Below the pieces are notes generated by a model. It saw only the letters and a list, made by a program, of their open reading frames with translations. It ran no database searches and had not been told where the DNA came from. Shown in pieces: positions 11,901-22,394 of a stretch of DNA of 64,000 nucleotides. Position 1 is the first letter of the stretch; each line of letters opens with the position of its first letter. The translations under genes were made by a program, and so were the position numbers. This stretch comes from Lingula anatina (taxonomy: Eukaryota; Brachiopoda; Lingulata; Lingulida; Lingulidae). Location: assembly GCF_001039355.2 (NCBI RefSeq), contig NW_019775449.1, positions 1 to 64,000 of the forward strand, read 5' to 3'.

Positions 11901-14900
11901 CAAATTAATTTTCCAGTCTTTATTTCCAAAAGAAATTGCAGTAATTGTGACCAGATGAGACATTGATTGTGCTTGGATGTGACAGTCTGTTTTTTTATTT
12001 CTTTATTCATTTTTCTATTAATTATTTTTTTAAAAATTTATTCATTAACCTATTTATTTATTTGTGACATACATGTTTTTTTACCAATAAAGAAAAAAAA
12101 AACAATTTAGACTTTGTTCAGCAGAGATTGTAATAAATGAATTGTAAAAACATGTTTTTGTTTTTGTCAAAATTGCAATTACATTGTAATTATGCCAAAA
12201 CTTCCAACTGTGACGACCCCCAAAAAGTTTCAAATGATAAATGTTGCCTTTTTTAGTAGGGATTGATAATTAAAATATGTTTCTGCAACATTGGGTAACA
12301 AAATATGGTCAAAAAAGGCGTTTTTGGAGCAAAAAAATCCAATGACCTTGTAAGTAGGTCATGACCTTGACCTCTGATGACCTTGACAGTAGTAGCAAAT
12401 GATCGCTGATACCTTACTTAGTAGGAATAGATACTTTTAACATGTTTCTCTCACACTGGGTTAAGAAGATAAGCCCATTAAGGTGACCCACCCCATTCAA
12501 TGGCGGCCATTTTGGATTTTGGCCAAAAAAAAGACTTTGCCATGGGGGGATTCATGGGGGAAATTTTTTGGGTTATATTGGGCCTTCAACGGACCAGAAT
12601 CAGTTGAGAAACCTTTGTCACCAATTTTTTCCAACCTCAATGGGGAAAATATGCTCGTTTACTGGCCTAGTAGGCAGGGACAATTAGGAGTCAGTTAACA
12701 TTTTATTAAAGTGACTGTTTTTATATGGAATAAGTGAAGAGCAAATATATATATAAAAAAGAGTTTGTTATTCTTTTTATAATTTTTCCCACATACTAGA
12801 ATTTTAAGAAAAAATTATTTATTATAATTTATAATTGTGTTATTTGTTGTGGTGCTAAATGAGTCGCCCAATCCAAGCTATCAGGTTTAGTTTAAATGTT
12901 TTGTGGCAAAATGTTAGTTTTCAAGGGAATCATTGCAAATCTTGGGTATAAAAGATGGATTGATACGTGGTATTCATTGAGATCTATATTCATCTTTTAA
13001 GGGTGAGCTGACTTTGCAAAAATACTGGTTTTACATTCAACCCACCATGAGAACTCTGGAAATCCTTGCCTCTGTGGCAAATGCTGTCAATAAGGTAATT
13101 TCAGTGGAGAAAATTGTTTTCCTCATATGATTTTATCTTTTAAGCTCTTTATCCTTGTATGCTCATACTCTTGTAGCAGTTGATTAATATATTTCAATAA
13201 TCTCAAATAGCAGGAAAAGAGAGGATGTGTTTTTTCTTCTTGGGAATGTTTTCCTCCAGTCTGCATCTACTACAAATAATAATTCCATCCTATTTAGATG
13301 CATTTATAGCCAAACTGCATTCTAGTACACTACAATCAGCAAACTGACAAGAAGAGCATATGTAGTGTCAAGATAATTTCTCTTAAATCTCTGAATGATA
13401 TGCATTTCAGATATTTTCTGCACAGGTAACTTATTGGGTTTCATAACTGGCAACTCATAAACAGCTTGCATGTTTGGTATACAAAAAAAGTTAACCTAAA
13501 AGACATACACATTTGGTGTTGGAAATGAAGGTTTGATGAACCCACCCCTATTTTGTGCCATTAACTCTGGTTTGATAATGAAAATAACAATTGTTTGATG
13601 TAAAAATGATTTTTATGAACAGACATGGTAAAACAGGTTTGAAAAAGGAGTTAACAATTACCGTATTCTGTGGCTTTGTTTTTCTGTTTGCATGATGTTT
13701 CATTGTTTTTTATTTCTAAAATTTCAAACAGACTGATTGAAAATGTCAAAAGTGCTCTTTGAGTTTGTAATTTGCAATCCCAGCTTGATAAAAGTGTACA
13801 GTGCTTGAAACCAGTAATTTGGTTTTGTTTCAAACAGGATTGGGAGCCAGATTTGAATTATGTATTCTAAATTTTCAGTGAAATTAGAGAATGTGTATTG
13901 AAACAAAGAAAAAAGGTCTGGTGATATGGGATTGGTGGAAATAAAAATGCATTGCACCAGAAATGATTTTTTTTCATCTAAACATTAATTTTTTATCCAG
14001 AGTGAAGTATTTTTCACCAAGGCAACCTTGCTGCCCAGTATTGCTTAAATTGGACATTTTGACAAATTGTTTTTGCAGCATGGTGGTGGTATTCATTATT
14101 TACATTGCTAGAAACATGTGCCAAGATTTAGGTTTCACTTGCATCATATGCTATCAGATAATCGCATGGTGGTTGTTAGTATAATAATCACATGTTCATT
14201 GATCAAATCAGGGTGTTAGGAATTTGTACCTGTCTTTGAGAATATTGACTGCCTATTCCCCTTTCACATGACAAACTTGTGTTGAAGTGTGAAGTTCTTT
14301 TCCAGTATATAAAATATTATCCTTATGTTTACATTTATTCATATTGTCCCTGTTTTGTCGAGAGAAAAATTCTGAAATTATTTTATATTATTAAGATCAC
14401 AATAACTAGAGCATTGTAATTTTTTTCTTTTGGATGACTGGTCTTTCTTAAGACTTTATTTCAGTTTGAACACAAGTTACTACAATTAGAAACCTCTTTA
14501 ATGCTGCTTTCTGAAAGACTTAACTTTTCACCATATTTATTTTCCAAGATTTTTGGCTGAATGTTCTGATTTCTATTTCAGGGTGAATGCATTGGAGGTG
14601 CTGTGCTCAGTCTGCTACATGAGAAAACTTCCAGTCTTATAGGGTAAGACAACCTCATCAAATTTTGCAATTGTAACTTTATCTAAATTCTTTGGGATTG
14701 ACTTCTGACTTTGGGATTGACTGTACAGTGTACAGGGAAAGATTCAGCCTCTGTTATGTATTATATCACTCCTAAACATATTAATTTAATTAGATTAATT
14801 TAATTAGATTATTAACAGTTTAATGTCAGAGTATAGAAGTCATGAATCATATCAAGTATAACATTGATATGCGTATACAGAGATGTCAAGGGCCAGGAGC

Positions 14901-17900
14901 TGTGTCTGTACCTGACCCAGGCAGCATGTGTTCCCTACCTGGAGATCCTAGAGAAGTGGATTTACAAAGGAATTGTCTGTGATCCATATGCAGAGGTATG
15001 AAGCATGTCTTCAGTTCTCAAGCCTGTGTATTATGACTAGTCATTGTGCTTGTATCGTAATTAATTCTTGGTATTGTATTTTTTAAATAAATAAATATTT
15101 ATTTCGTATTTATACATTCTGTTGCCTCTCGTCTCTCTGTCATTCTTTAATATACCCTCATTAAGTGTCTCTCTCCTTGCTAATATTTAAAACCCCAGGA
15201 AATTTATAGTTATTAGCAACCAACTCTGGTCATATCTTAAAATTGTTGTCATTTTTGTTGGTCTAAGAATTTTATACCTTGGGTATGAGAAGGAACCACT
15301 TTTTAATTTTTTTTTTTTTTTCAGTTTCTTGTTGAGGAGAATGAGACAATGTCCAAGGAAAAATTGCAAGAGGATTTTAACGATGCATATCCTTTGCTTA
15401 AGTCTGTTGAAAAAAATATGATGGGTAATGTCATTGATTAAAAAGATGAAGTATTTGGTTGAATCGATAAGTTAACTTTGAATAGTTCATTTCCTCTTCA
15501 CTAACCATTGTAAGAAAGTGTGTAATTTTTTACTCTCCGAGCATTGACCTTAATGGTGAGAACATATTGGGACCAGCACTATTCAATACGCCGAGAAAGA
15601 ATTCCTGTGTTTCTGGAACAAGTAGCTGATAAAATCCTCAACACAGGAAAATACTTAAATGTTGTTCGTCTTTGTGGTAGGTATTGCTTTTGAAAGATGA
15701 TGTTGAAGAGTAGCAACTTTCTGTTGACCATGTTTAGAACAAAAATGAGATACGGTAAGTCTCCAATCTATACGAACGATTTAAATTAATTATTTTTGGA
15801 AGATAATCATTTTGTTCGTAAGGCTTGAAATTCAGTCTGCTAAAAATTGCCACGCGTTCGTATCCATTGAAATACGAATGGAATACGGCTGTACCGGAAG
15901 TTATTTCCACTTAACTAACATTGCTAAGTGTAAGCATTACTTTCAGATTAAATCACTGTGATCAGCTTTTAGCACAAACAAATTATTTTTGCGATATTGC
16001 AGTGAATTAAAACAAACTAAACAAAAGTCGGGAATTCAAGTTAAGAAACAATTTCTTCATACTAAAGAGTTACATTTCTCCCAAGACAAGACAACATCGT
16101 TTTTCCCTGTTATGTTTTACCAAGACAGGACAACATCGTTTTTCCCAACTTCTGTCAAAAACAGACAAGAATATTTGCGTATCCAGTTTCATATTTTATT
16201 CATTGCTTGTTTACTTTTAATATGATTTCACATATAGAAAATTTGCAATATTGATAATGTCCCCCCCCCCCAAATTAGGCCTACATAAATTTCTTCTGCC
16301 AAAACAAAATACTTGAAACTCCTCACAGTAGATATCACTTACGTTAATAGAGATTATACTTGATATAAAAAAATAACATCAGCTCAATTCACGTCTATTT
16401 ATGAAAGTCTTTTACAGAATATTAATTTGCACGCAATCAATGTAAACTTAGTTAGAAAAAATACAGAAAACTGCAAGCAAATTTGTATAAAGTCATACGG
16501 CACCTTTATTTTTCACAATCACCAATATACCGGTAAGTAAGGTTTACCTAATGGTTGTTCATGAGACAAGGTCTTTAACAAGGAAAAACAAACAAACAAA
16601 CAAACAAAAAGCATGAACTTTATCACAACTCAAATGAGAAAAATAAATACAAGACAGAACTCCTCTTAAAAATTTTATTTCCTAATGACTACCAAAAACA
16701 AATGAAAAACTCGATCATTGACTATGGATTTCTCATACTTTTCTGTTGTGCGTGGGTTTCACGTTTATAGATTTTACTGGAAACCAGTTATCGGTGAAAC
16801 ACCGATGGTGGATGTTGATGATCCAGTCGGCCGGCAGAAGTTAAGAAATGATAATAAACAGTAATTTATGTGTACTGATGCTCTCAATAATTTCTAAATA
16901 ACAATAGGGTTTTAAAACTGGCCTGCAGCTGCCGGCGGGCAGGTTGAGTCCTTCTATCGTCTCATTCAAAAACAGCACAAATACATGATAACAATCTCTC
17001 CTGTCAAGTGGCAGTTCCTTTGTTTGGAACGGTGGTCTGAAAACTCGCTTTAACGAATCATGGGGCGAGTTTCAATTGGGCACACTTTCTTGCGTTCGGA
17101 AAATTTAAATTGTGCCCAAGGTGAGTTTAGCGATCGTTCGTACAGAACGGAGACAAAAAATTCAGATTCAGAGAAAAAACGTTTCGTTCGTAATTATTGC
17201 GGCGTTCGTATAGATTGGAGAATTACCGTAGTGAGAGAGAGAGAGAGCAAAGCGACCTAAATAGCAAGTTAAAAGATCACACATGTAAACGTATAGACTA
17301 CAACATATCCATAATACATTTAAGATTTGTTCCATTCTGAAGAGAAAAGTACCCATTGAGCAGTCAGTCCAACTATTTATTGTTGACGTACATCAGATCA
17401 GATATTCACATTAACAAACTTTCAACCGGGACAAAAATAACTTTGTATGGGTATGTAACATGATATGAGAACATGATACAATATGTTATGCCCATTGAAT
17501 AATTCTAATTTATTGCCATTGCAAATCTGGTGAGGTATTGAAACCCTCAACTGCTGAATCACAAAAAATGTGGGCATGCAATGTTAGCTTGGAACACCTG
17601 TTACAAGTGCTGGCATTCATTTTATTCTAAGGCTAGGGATGACTTTGCATTGACTTTATAAAATGCAAATTGTTGCATGTGTTGTAATGATTTGGAAAGG
17701 GCCAGGTGTACATTGGCTGGCAACCTTGTTAATCTGTCTTTATTAAGTTTCACAGCAGGCTTTTGACCTGAAAGAAGCATTAGCTGACAGTTTGAGTTAA
17801 GAGATGAAGTAACAAAATAATGACCTGAGAACAGCTTCCACTTGTATCTCTTACAAGAAAATATCTAAATATCACCACCCAGTGCCAGTTATTGAAAATG

Positions 17901-20900
17901 ATTACATTAACAATAGTCAAATGAAACACTTTTTAAACTTCTCTAGAGACATTTATTAAAAATTTAAGAAACCTGAAAGAAATACAATAAGTATTAGTGC
18001 ACTAAGTTTTCACGAGCATAAGTGTTCATGTAAATGTGCTTATATGCACAGACACTTTCAACAGCTCTTCATATAATTTTATTACACATTTTAAATATAT
18101 CAATTTCAGGCAGGGATGTAAAGTGCCCCAATGCTGAGGAGATAGTGTATACCATAAAGGAGCGTCAGTATGTGGAACACATTGAGAGAGCTTATGCCTT
18201 TGCCAGTAAAGTGTTACTGGAGTTGCTGATGGAAGAAAAGGAGCTCATGGGAAGGTTGAGGTAGGTTTTTTTATTATTATTAGTTTATTGTAGATACTAT
18301 AGGTAAATCAGAACATTGTTCCAGATGATGATGTCATTCATTAAGTTTGATAATGATTTTATTATTGTGATTCAGTAGTCATGATGGTATGATATAATAA
18401 CCATAACATTTAGCATTTCTTTACACCATTAAACAATTTATTTAAAAAAACAGTTATTAATCATGTTAATTAAGCATGAGGTATGCTGAATCTTAATTTC
18501 TTACCAGATTGTTAGACTTCTGTATAATTTTCTACACTCTGTGATGCCCTTATACTATATTTATACCCAGGTCATTGAAGCACTATTTCCTGCTGGACCA
18601 GGGAGACTTCATTGGTCAGCTGATGGACATGACAGAGGAGGAGCTTAAGAAAACCATTGATGAGATCATGCCTGGACGTCTGGAGACCCTGCTAGAGTTG
18701 GCTCTACGGACCAGCACTGCCAATGCAGACCCATATAAAGATGACCTCCGTGTGGACTTGCTGCCTTATGATCTCATTACACAGATGTTCAAGATTTTGA
18801 CCATCGATACCAAATTAGAAAAAGGTTTGTGTCTCTAGCCTGTTTTTATGGATTAAAAACAAAGCATGAAGTTTAGATAAAAAGTGGGTTTAACCATTTA
18901 TATGTTAATAGATCATAAGTATCATAATTTTTTAATGACAAAGAGTCATAAAAGTTTTAAAACAATATTTGTAGTTCCTGGCTTGTTTATGAAATCCTGT
19001 TTCTGGAAGTAGCATAGTTTGCACGGCCACTCCAATATAAAGTGTGGACATTGTTCTCTCTGTCTCTCTTCCAGACTACAGAGTGGATCCAGTGGACCTC
19101 AGGCTGTCTGGCCTGGAGGCATTCTCCTTTGACTACATGGTCAAGTGGCCGGTCACCTTGGTACTGAACAGAAAGGTAAACCCATCCTGTGTTACACATA
19201 TGAAATGTATTTGTAACAGTCAGACAATTGGTTTGTCCATTGAGCTGTGAAGTAATTTCACAGTACCTGGTTTATAATATTGAAAAGTATTTATAAGTTT
19301 GAGCAATGCTGTAGTTACTCATAGGAATAAATGTTTTTTACTATTTAGTGCTTTTTAGCAACAAAGCAAATTTGTGCAGATGGAAAAATATATCATTATT
19401 TTTTTTTGTAATCCAGAGCCTCACTAGATACCAGATGCTGTTTAGACACTTGTTTTACTGCAAACATGTAGAAAGACAACTATGCAAGTAAGAAAAAAGG
19501 ATAGCACCATCTTCTCTCATTTGGTACTTTTTGAGAGACTCATCCTATGATACTAATTTATAAAACAACATTGGTTAATTTTGTAATTTTTTGCATTCTT
19601 TATACCCAAGATTACTTGAACATTCTTAAAAAAAATAAGTTAACCAGTTCATCCATGTCATTTAAGTAACGTTATAAGTTCCAGAATTTTATTGCTATCT
19701 CATCTGATTTAATTCTGCTGATTAACTGAAAGCATTCACTCATTCTAAAAAAATCTTTGACTATAGAGCTAAAATATCATAATTGCAAACATTTCTTTGG
19801 TTTCATTCATCAGTTCAACATACCATGTTTCAGCGTGTGGGTGAGCAATAAGGCTGCCAAGATGTTCACTCTCCAAAGCACAAGGTGGTATGCCGCTGCC
19901 TTTGCTCTCAGACAACGGATGCTGAACTTTGTCCAGAACTTCATGTACTATATGATGTTTGAGGTGGTGGAGCCCAACTGGCATGACTTTGAGCAGAACA
20001 TGAATGATGTAAGCACTGTAGTCTGTGGGAAGTATTATCATGTGAAACCAAGTCAAATATTGTACATAAGAAGTGTTGGTTTGTAAAATGTGCATTTACT
20101 TACACAAATTGTAATAATTGATGATGCAATGCAATGTGTTTATTGGGTAAATGCAGAAGGTTACTTTCCAAGCATATCAGTTTCACAGGAAATATCACTT
20201 CCCCATGGGTGGAAGTTTTCAGGATTATGCCTGATCTCAGAATTTTAAGTTTTCATTCTGATGTTTCTTTTTTCTTTCTTTTTTCTTTAATATGGTCTAG
20301 AGTGATGAGAAATTGCAAGCTATGTTTTCAGGATTACGTATCAGTTTTTACAAGTTTCATTCATGGTTCCAGGTGACGACTATAGATGATGTCCTGGCAT
20401 TTCACAATGATTTCCTCAACAGTTGCCTCAATGACTGCATGCTCACCAACCCAGACCTACTGAAGATTGTACATAAACTGATGATGGTCTGTGTTACATA
20501 CTGTAACTTCATGCAGGTATGTCCCTGTGGTCTGTAAAATGTCATTTTATTAAATTATATTAAAGTTTGCATTTGTATATTATATTTTGTATTGATTATT
20601 ATTGTCATCAGGTGAAAGAATTCCAAATATATCAAGAAGAAATTCGAACTTTGTATTTTAGTTTAAAGGTATTTCCCATATGTTTTCACACACATTATTA
20701 TTTTGTGCTCATGTATGAAAGAAAGTTCACTACAAAAAAAGAAATAGGTGCAGTGCAGTTTGACCAGACAGGATGTAGTTGTCCCCGTGCTTATATTGAC
20801 TTCTTGTGTACTGTTCTGATAGAGAGTAACTAAAACAACTGATGTAGACCTAGAGATGTCTAAGTTGAACTTTGAGAGCACCCTGCAGGCAGCACCCACA

Positions 20901-22194
20901 GCCAAACAGAGGAAACAGGAACCAAGTTTTAAGAAAACAACTGCAAAAGTAAGAGACCATGGCTATAATTGTGAAAATTTTAGTTTGAAGTTGTGATGAG
21001 TTTGAGGGTTCTATGAAGTATGGGCATTTGATCATATATAATGAAAGTTTGGGTGTAAAAAGGGCAGTACTTCTGTGAAATATAAACATTTGATAATTCA
21101 AAGATATTTTAGACTTTTATCGCTATATTTCTATGTTAATATTTCTAGGTTGTCTCTGAGCATGTAGACCAGTTAACTTCAAGTGAGAACTTTGAGAGAA
21201 CAATTTCTAAGTTTGACAGTAATTTTTCCAAGCTTCTTGTGGAACTGCTGGACAAAACTATGGACTACAGCACAGCAAACTGTGAACACAAACTTATGAA
21301 TATTTTGTACAGGTTAGTTTATGTTGCTTATTGTCAAGGGCAAAAGCTATATGTAACATAATTCTACCGGTTTGTACTTTCTCAATTCAGTGACATTTTT
21401 GCTTAGCAAGAAGGATGTCTACATTCCCACTGAAGGTTACATACTTCTAGGTCCAGTGCCTTCATGTAGAGAAGTTTTTTATTCATTTATGTTGCTTAGC
21501 ATGATGTGATAGTGAAAAAATAAGTAACCTTTGCTTTTTGTGCTTGACTTAATTCCACTGACAATAGAAAATTGCCCTACAATCTGTATGACTTAGATGT
21601 TCCAATAATTTTCTTTACCAGGTTGGATTTTAATGGTTTTTATACAGAGCAGCTTGAGGCAGTTGCACAAGAAAGGTCCATGATAGAAGCTGCACCACCA
21701 GAGTCTGAACCTGGTGAGTTTTAGGCTTCAGAACAAAACTTTTATCAATTGCCCAATCTACATGTATCTGTGGTGGTGTTTTGCTCAATTTGATTGGCGA
21801 CATTTCCTTTCCCTTTTCTCACCAACATCTTGTATTGTGGTGAACTTAACCCCGCTGGCTGTTAAGATATGTAGAGAATATATTTTCATTGCACTTGTGT
21901 GCAATTCAGTCGTCATTCTATTTCCTGTATTTACCCAGCTCTTATATTTATCACCTGTTTATCTTTGATGATTTAATTGCTAAATCTATAGTCCATACAT
22001 CATTGCATTTTCTCACCAACATTTTGTATTGTAGTTTGGTTGATCATAAAAGCTGTTAAGATAATGGAATTGAATAATTGAATGCTATGTATTTACATTG
22101 CTTTTGAAAGATATTAAGCTATCCTGTTTTCTCTATTTCAGGCAGCTCTCATAGTCGGCCCAGGTCTGGCAGAAGCACAGCAAGCAGCACATGA
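2925..22194 (+). CDS. TUBGCP2: TUBGCP2 / GCP2, gamma-tubulin complex component 2
   Basis: Core subunit of the gamma-tubulin small complex that nucleates microtubules at centrosomes. Coding exons: 2925-2977, 3258-3336, 3574-3665, 3863-3920, 4128-4259, 4503-4602, 4847-4935, 5161-5238, 5368-5449, 5585-5662, [gap], 13002-13094, 14582-14643, 14881-14995, 15325-15424, 15542-15676, 18110-18260, 18571-18824, 19075-19175, 19417-19487, 19834-20008, 20373-20516, 20612-20668 (weakest), 20823-20948, 21149-21312, 21622-21713, 22142-22194. Apart from the gap, all joins keep phase. It starts MSEFKVHHSVSELMSLL, as in vertebrate GCP2. The N-terminal gamma-tubulin-complex domain includes LRELVRRILPTCSNYS and LQKYWFYIQP. 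The C-terminal gamma-tubulin-binding domain includes LSGLEAFSFDYMVKWP, RYQMLFRHLFYCKHVERQLC and RQRMLNFVQNFMYYMMFEV. It ends in a short Ser/Arg-rich tail. Some 910 residues are readable, with ~37 expected between exons at 5662 and 13002 missing. Exon 15325-15424 plus the start of 15542-15676 add about 22 residues absent from human GCP2. Confidence 0.93.
4243..4318 (+). repeat. 38-base tandem duplication of an exon end and its splice donor in TUBGCP2
   Basis: The 38 bases at 4243-4280, which hold the last 17 coding bases of the exon 4128-4259, its GTAAGC donor and 21 intron bases, are repeated exactly at 4281-4318. The gene therefore has two identical 5' splice sites 38 bases apart. Use of the second would insert 38 bases and shift the frame, so the first is presumed to be the real one. 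An exact copy implies a recent slippage event or an assembly error. Confidence 0.9.
5894..6382 (+). repeat. Left terminal inverted repeat of the Academ-like element
   Basis: Pairs in reverse complement with 12164-12669. Matching landmarks are GGTTGGAAAAAATTGG, CCGTTGAAGGCCCAATAT, ATGGCCGCCATT, GGTCATGACCTACTTAC and ATCAATCCCTACTAA. Pairing fades beyond about 6382. Confidence 0.85.
6060..6890. repeat. Degenerate ~160-base subterminal repeats rich in AGGTCA/TGACCT
   Basis: Four to five diverged copies follow each other just inside and overlapping the left terminal repeat. Recurrent parts are GGTGGGTCACC, GACAGAAACATGTT, a TACTAA(A/G)T(T/A)AGGCA stretch, then (A/G)AGGTCA(T/A)...AGGTCAAGGTCATGACCTA and a closing TTTTTGGAGC/GCTCCAAAA block. 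The right terminal repeat carries the first two units in inverted order. Such arrays often bind the transposase; that role here is inferred. Confidence 0.6.
7196..11581 (-). CDS. Putative Academ-type transposase with XPG/FEN1-like nuclease region and CXC tail
   Basis: A single uninterrupted 1461-codon frame; the first ATG is at 11581 (MASPNSVCILCSKEL). Order of regions: Cys/His clusters at about residues 8-68 and 102-182 (CILC...CRKRF; CFICG...YHRKCYKCF); a putative DDE-type core with ADNVDHN (~441), VTFDQQLYW (~595) and GGFH...E (~625-679), where the acidic residues are candidates only; an XPG/FEN1-like region with VIDGGNLL (~1082), DGDADYL (~1192), AEDTDVFQLL (~1216) and FLHAFTGCDT (~1263); a linker LPPTSDAAKFHSMR, QEWGWKM; then a CXC/tesmin-like tail with CNCAGNCNSRSCTCRKNG...C..C. 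Proteins of this HAFTGCDT type are very common in invertebrate genomes. It probably cuts and moves the surrounding element. No intron was needed. Codon frame and length argue for a functional copy. Confidence 0.75.
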   Translation of the reverse strand: MASPNSVCILCSKELTQETYHKLGKKGIETINKYIHEHNEHHPNDPLPVYEFSENEHKHVHESCRKRFTDKRKSSEHSQKDTSVPLKKMRSETNPFSFMTDCFICGNLVDQEKSKRFPNNPQYDYSRVMLLSVKDTVAKRCADRQKDGDDEWAAAVSRRLSCVNDLPAEEAIYHRKCYKCFLSPRNLALGSLTSVNKHGRSAGQIDVNKQSLFLKVVEYLENNDDETVTLDDLYEIMQNDSNCDDGYSKKSLQRQLYAYYGDRVTITSVKQQPLIVTLKANLEKLVQDAHQNTNDGIENQVKMVAAHIRNEIKSTPKHNNIYPTKKDISSVSQNLSVLPPSLNLLLKSIIKSKNADIRCAAIGQAIMSSAFPRAFLTPLQVGLSVTLDHKYGHRDLVDLLNSFGFCSSYSEANLYKQNAAMTQGVDIKDVAPDALLHLVADNVDHNSLTLDGQDVIHMMGQMGIVTPSPENVKEIPRRKVNMEDIKKIGKHKVFFQRDPKSVLSKIKYPSLPFYTPDEQNMHLDLLWQVSLFIERPRPLWSGFMQVLHPKTNIGVSAPLFLPMIDLKPSSPTCVRSTLEYLCDIAERHEKTPIVTFDQQLYWVAYMTIKDQPSSSRLHHIVLILGGFHTKMSYLGALGSIMDGSGLKAILSQVYAEGSVDKMLSGKSVSRAVRGHLLVESALSVIATSLALNIPLPNPEDSTVGRTFSSEHPLAQVQNLVDGVRSGRLSLESVVSNGTLINVKSAFTTWRRSMFPYRTARLWIQYLDMIAILRTFIRSVRIGNWHLYLKALTDMLPYLAAAGHNNYTKSLSLFIPEMHALEQTHPDVYTAFVNGLFPVHRTNGSWSGIFTDLYIEQVLMAGLKSTGGLTRGRGFSESARLLFLLSRPICAEVSQAIFSVSEQHSVVEDGHRDLEKSRVSRDMADISKLLQVLVERRPFGTSSEKLVSLSSGMVGDDSVNAYDAKSVGDRVLSTMTDKTVAEYKFSHRDQVKTLASVAQVKLPSGERIHMNPQCLYQRLLIMGKGEVPLVELLQFELCSYPPALFDHNLRMRTGDKAELMHSLLKMAPQSIAGPSCLNDIQFVIDGGNLLHKFPWPKNSNYGDICDMYVQHLRGSYGSPIVIFDGYLGPSTKDEAHSRRAGSDIGVKVIVSSSMKLTMQKKSFLANVENKQSFISLLGDHLVKVGMSVEHADGDADYLICKRACVSVVNSPTVVVAEDTDVFQLLIHHVGDSPHNLYMKMSRQTVCISSLKRALHPTLTQSLLFLHAFTGCDTISRPHSIGKRLVVNKFDCFKDVSEVFMDENSNLDDVVKAGEQAMLFVYGCPNYGSLTSARVHKFLQKVAVSSGYVPPEKLPPTSDAAKFHSMRTYHQVQAWCGRDLIPQEWGWKMSTQGLIPLRMEQAAAPQSLLKVIRCNCAGNCNSRSCTCRKNGLVCTPACGQCKGITCDNGGESEDVDNGNEENV
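11582..12163. other. AT-rich spacer inside the Academ-like element
   Basis: This segment lies upstream of the transposase start codon and would hold its promoter. It is AT-rich, with no recognisable exon, and specifically contains no trace of the missing TUBGCP2 exon on the plus strand. Confidence 0.5.
12164..12669 (-). repeat. Right terminal inverted repeat of the Academ-like element
   Basis: Reverse complement of the left arm at 5894-6382, diverging inward of about 12164. It contains an extra ~15 bases near 12635-12655 relative to the left arm. The outer end reads ACTGGCCTA. Confidence 0.85.
15751..17230. mobile_element. 1.48-kb non-autonomous element flanked by TA (Tc1/mariner-like ends)
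   Basis: Lies in the TUBGCP2 intron between exons 15542-15676 and 18110-18260. Ends are inverted copies: CGGTAAGTCTCCAATCTATA at 15753 and, on the other strand, CGGTAATTCTCCAATCTATA ending at 17228. The match continues as CGAACG. A TA dinucleotide abuts each side (15751-15752, 17229-17230), as expected for Tc1/mariner or pogo-type insertion. Copies of CGTTCG(T) recur inside near both ends. The open frame 15989-16225 shows no transposase motif, so it is probably a deletion derivative. A poly-C run is at about 16261-16272. Confidence 0.65.
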
Positions 22195-22378
22195 TGGTCA
22201 TCTATAAGGAGTTTATATATTGTGGGCTCTAAATTATATTCAGACATTATAAGCATGGAAACTGTAATGCTTCACCTGTTGGTAGCAGCCGCAGTTTCTG
22301 TACATCCTGCTTAGTCATGTTTAATGCCACACAACGCACCAGGTCCAGCTTTCAACGCTTAAAGCTGGCATTAAGTGA

Positions 22379-22384
22379 AATAAA
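22379..22384 (+). terminator. Polyadenylation signal AATAAA of TUBGCP2
   Basis: Canonical AATAAA 185 bases after the TGA stop of TUBGCP2. Just before it, CCAGCTTT and AAAGCTGG (about 22345-22368) can pair as a short stem. This is the only well-placed signal downstream of the gene. Confidence 0.6.
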
Positions 22385-22394
22385 GATCTCAAGG

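Larger units (their letters stand above)
5894..12669 (-). mobile_element. Academ-like DNA transposon with ~0.5-kb terminal inverted repeats, inside TUBGCP2
   Basis: A 6.8-kb element is bounded by long terminal inverted repeats: 5894-~6380 on the left and ~12164-12669 on the right. Outer ends match as TAGGCCAGT; the arms share long near-identical stretches, with a small deletion in the left arm near 5903-5917. Between the arms lie one long minus-strand gene (7196-11581), AT-rich spacer at 11582-12163 and a subterminal repeat zone at about 6060-6890. A clear target-site duplication could not be read: only TA is shared if the ends are set at GGCCAGT. The XPG-like and CXC regions of the gene point to the Academ superfamily; this rests on remembered family architecture, not a search. 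The intact reading frame suggests recent mobility. Confidence 0.8.

Noticed and set aside
5894-12669. Active insertion with a clear 3-4 base target duplication
   Set aside because: The flanks share only TA under one choice of ends, so no duplication is claimed.
19769-20095. Minus-strand 108-codon frame
   Set aside because: It is the antisense shadow of the TUBGCP2 exon 19834-20008.
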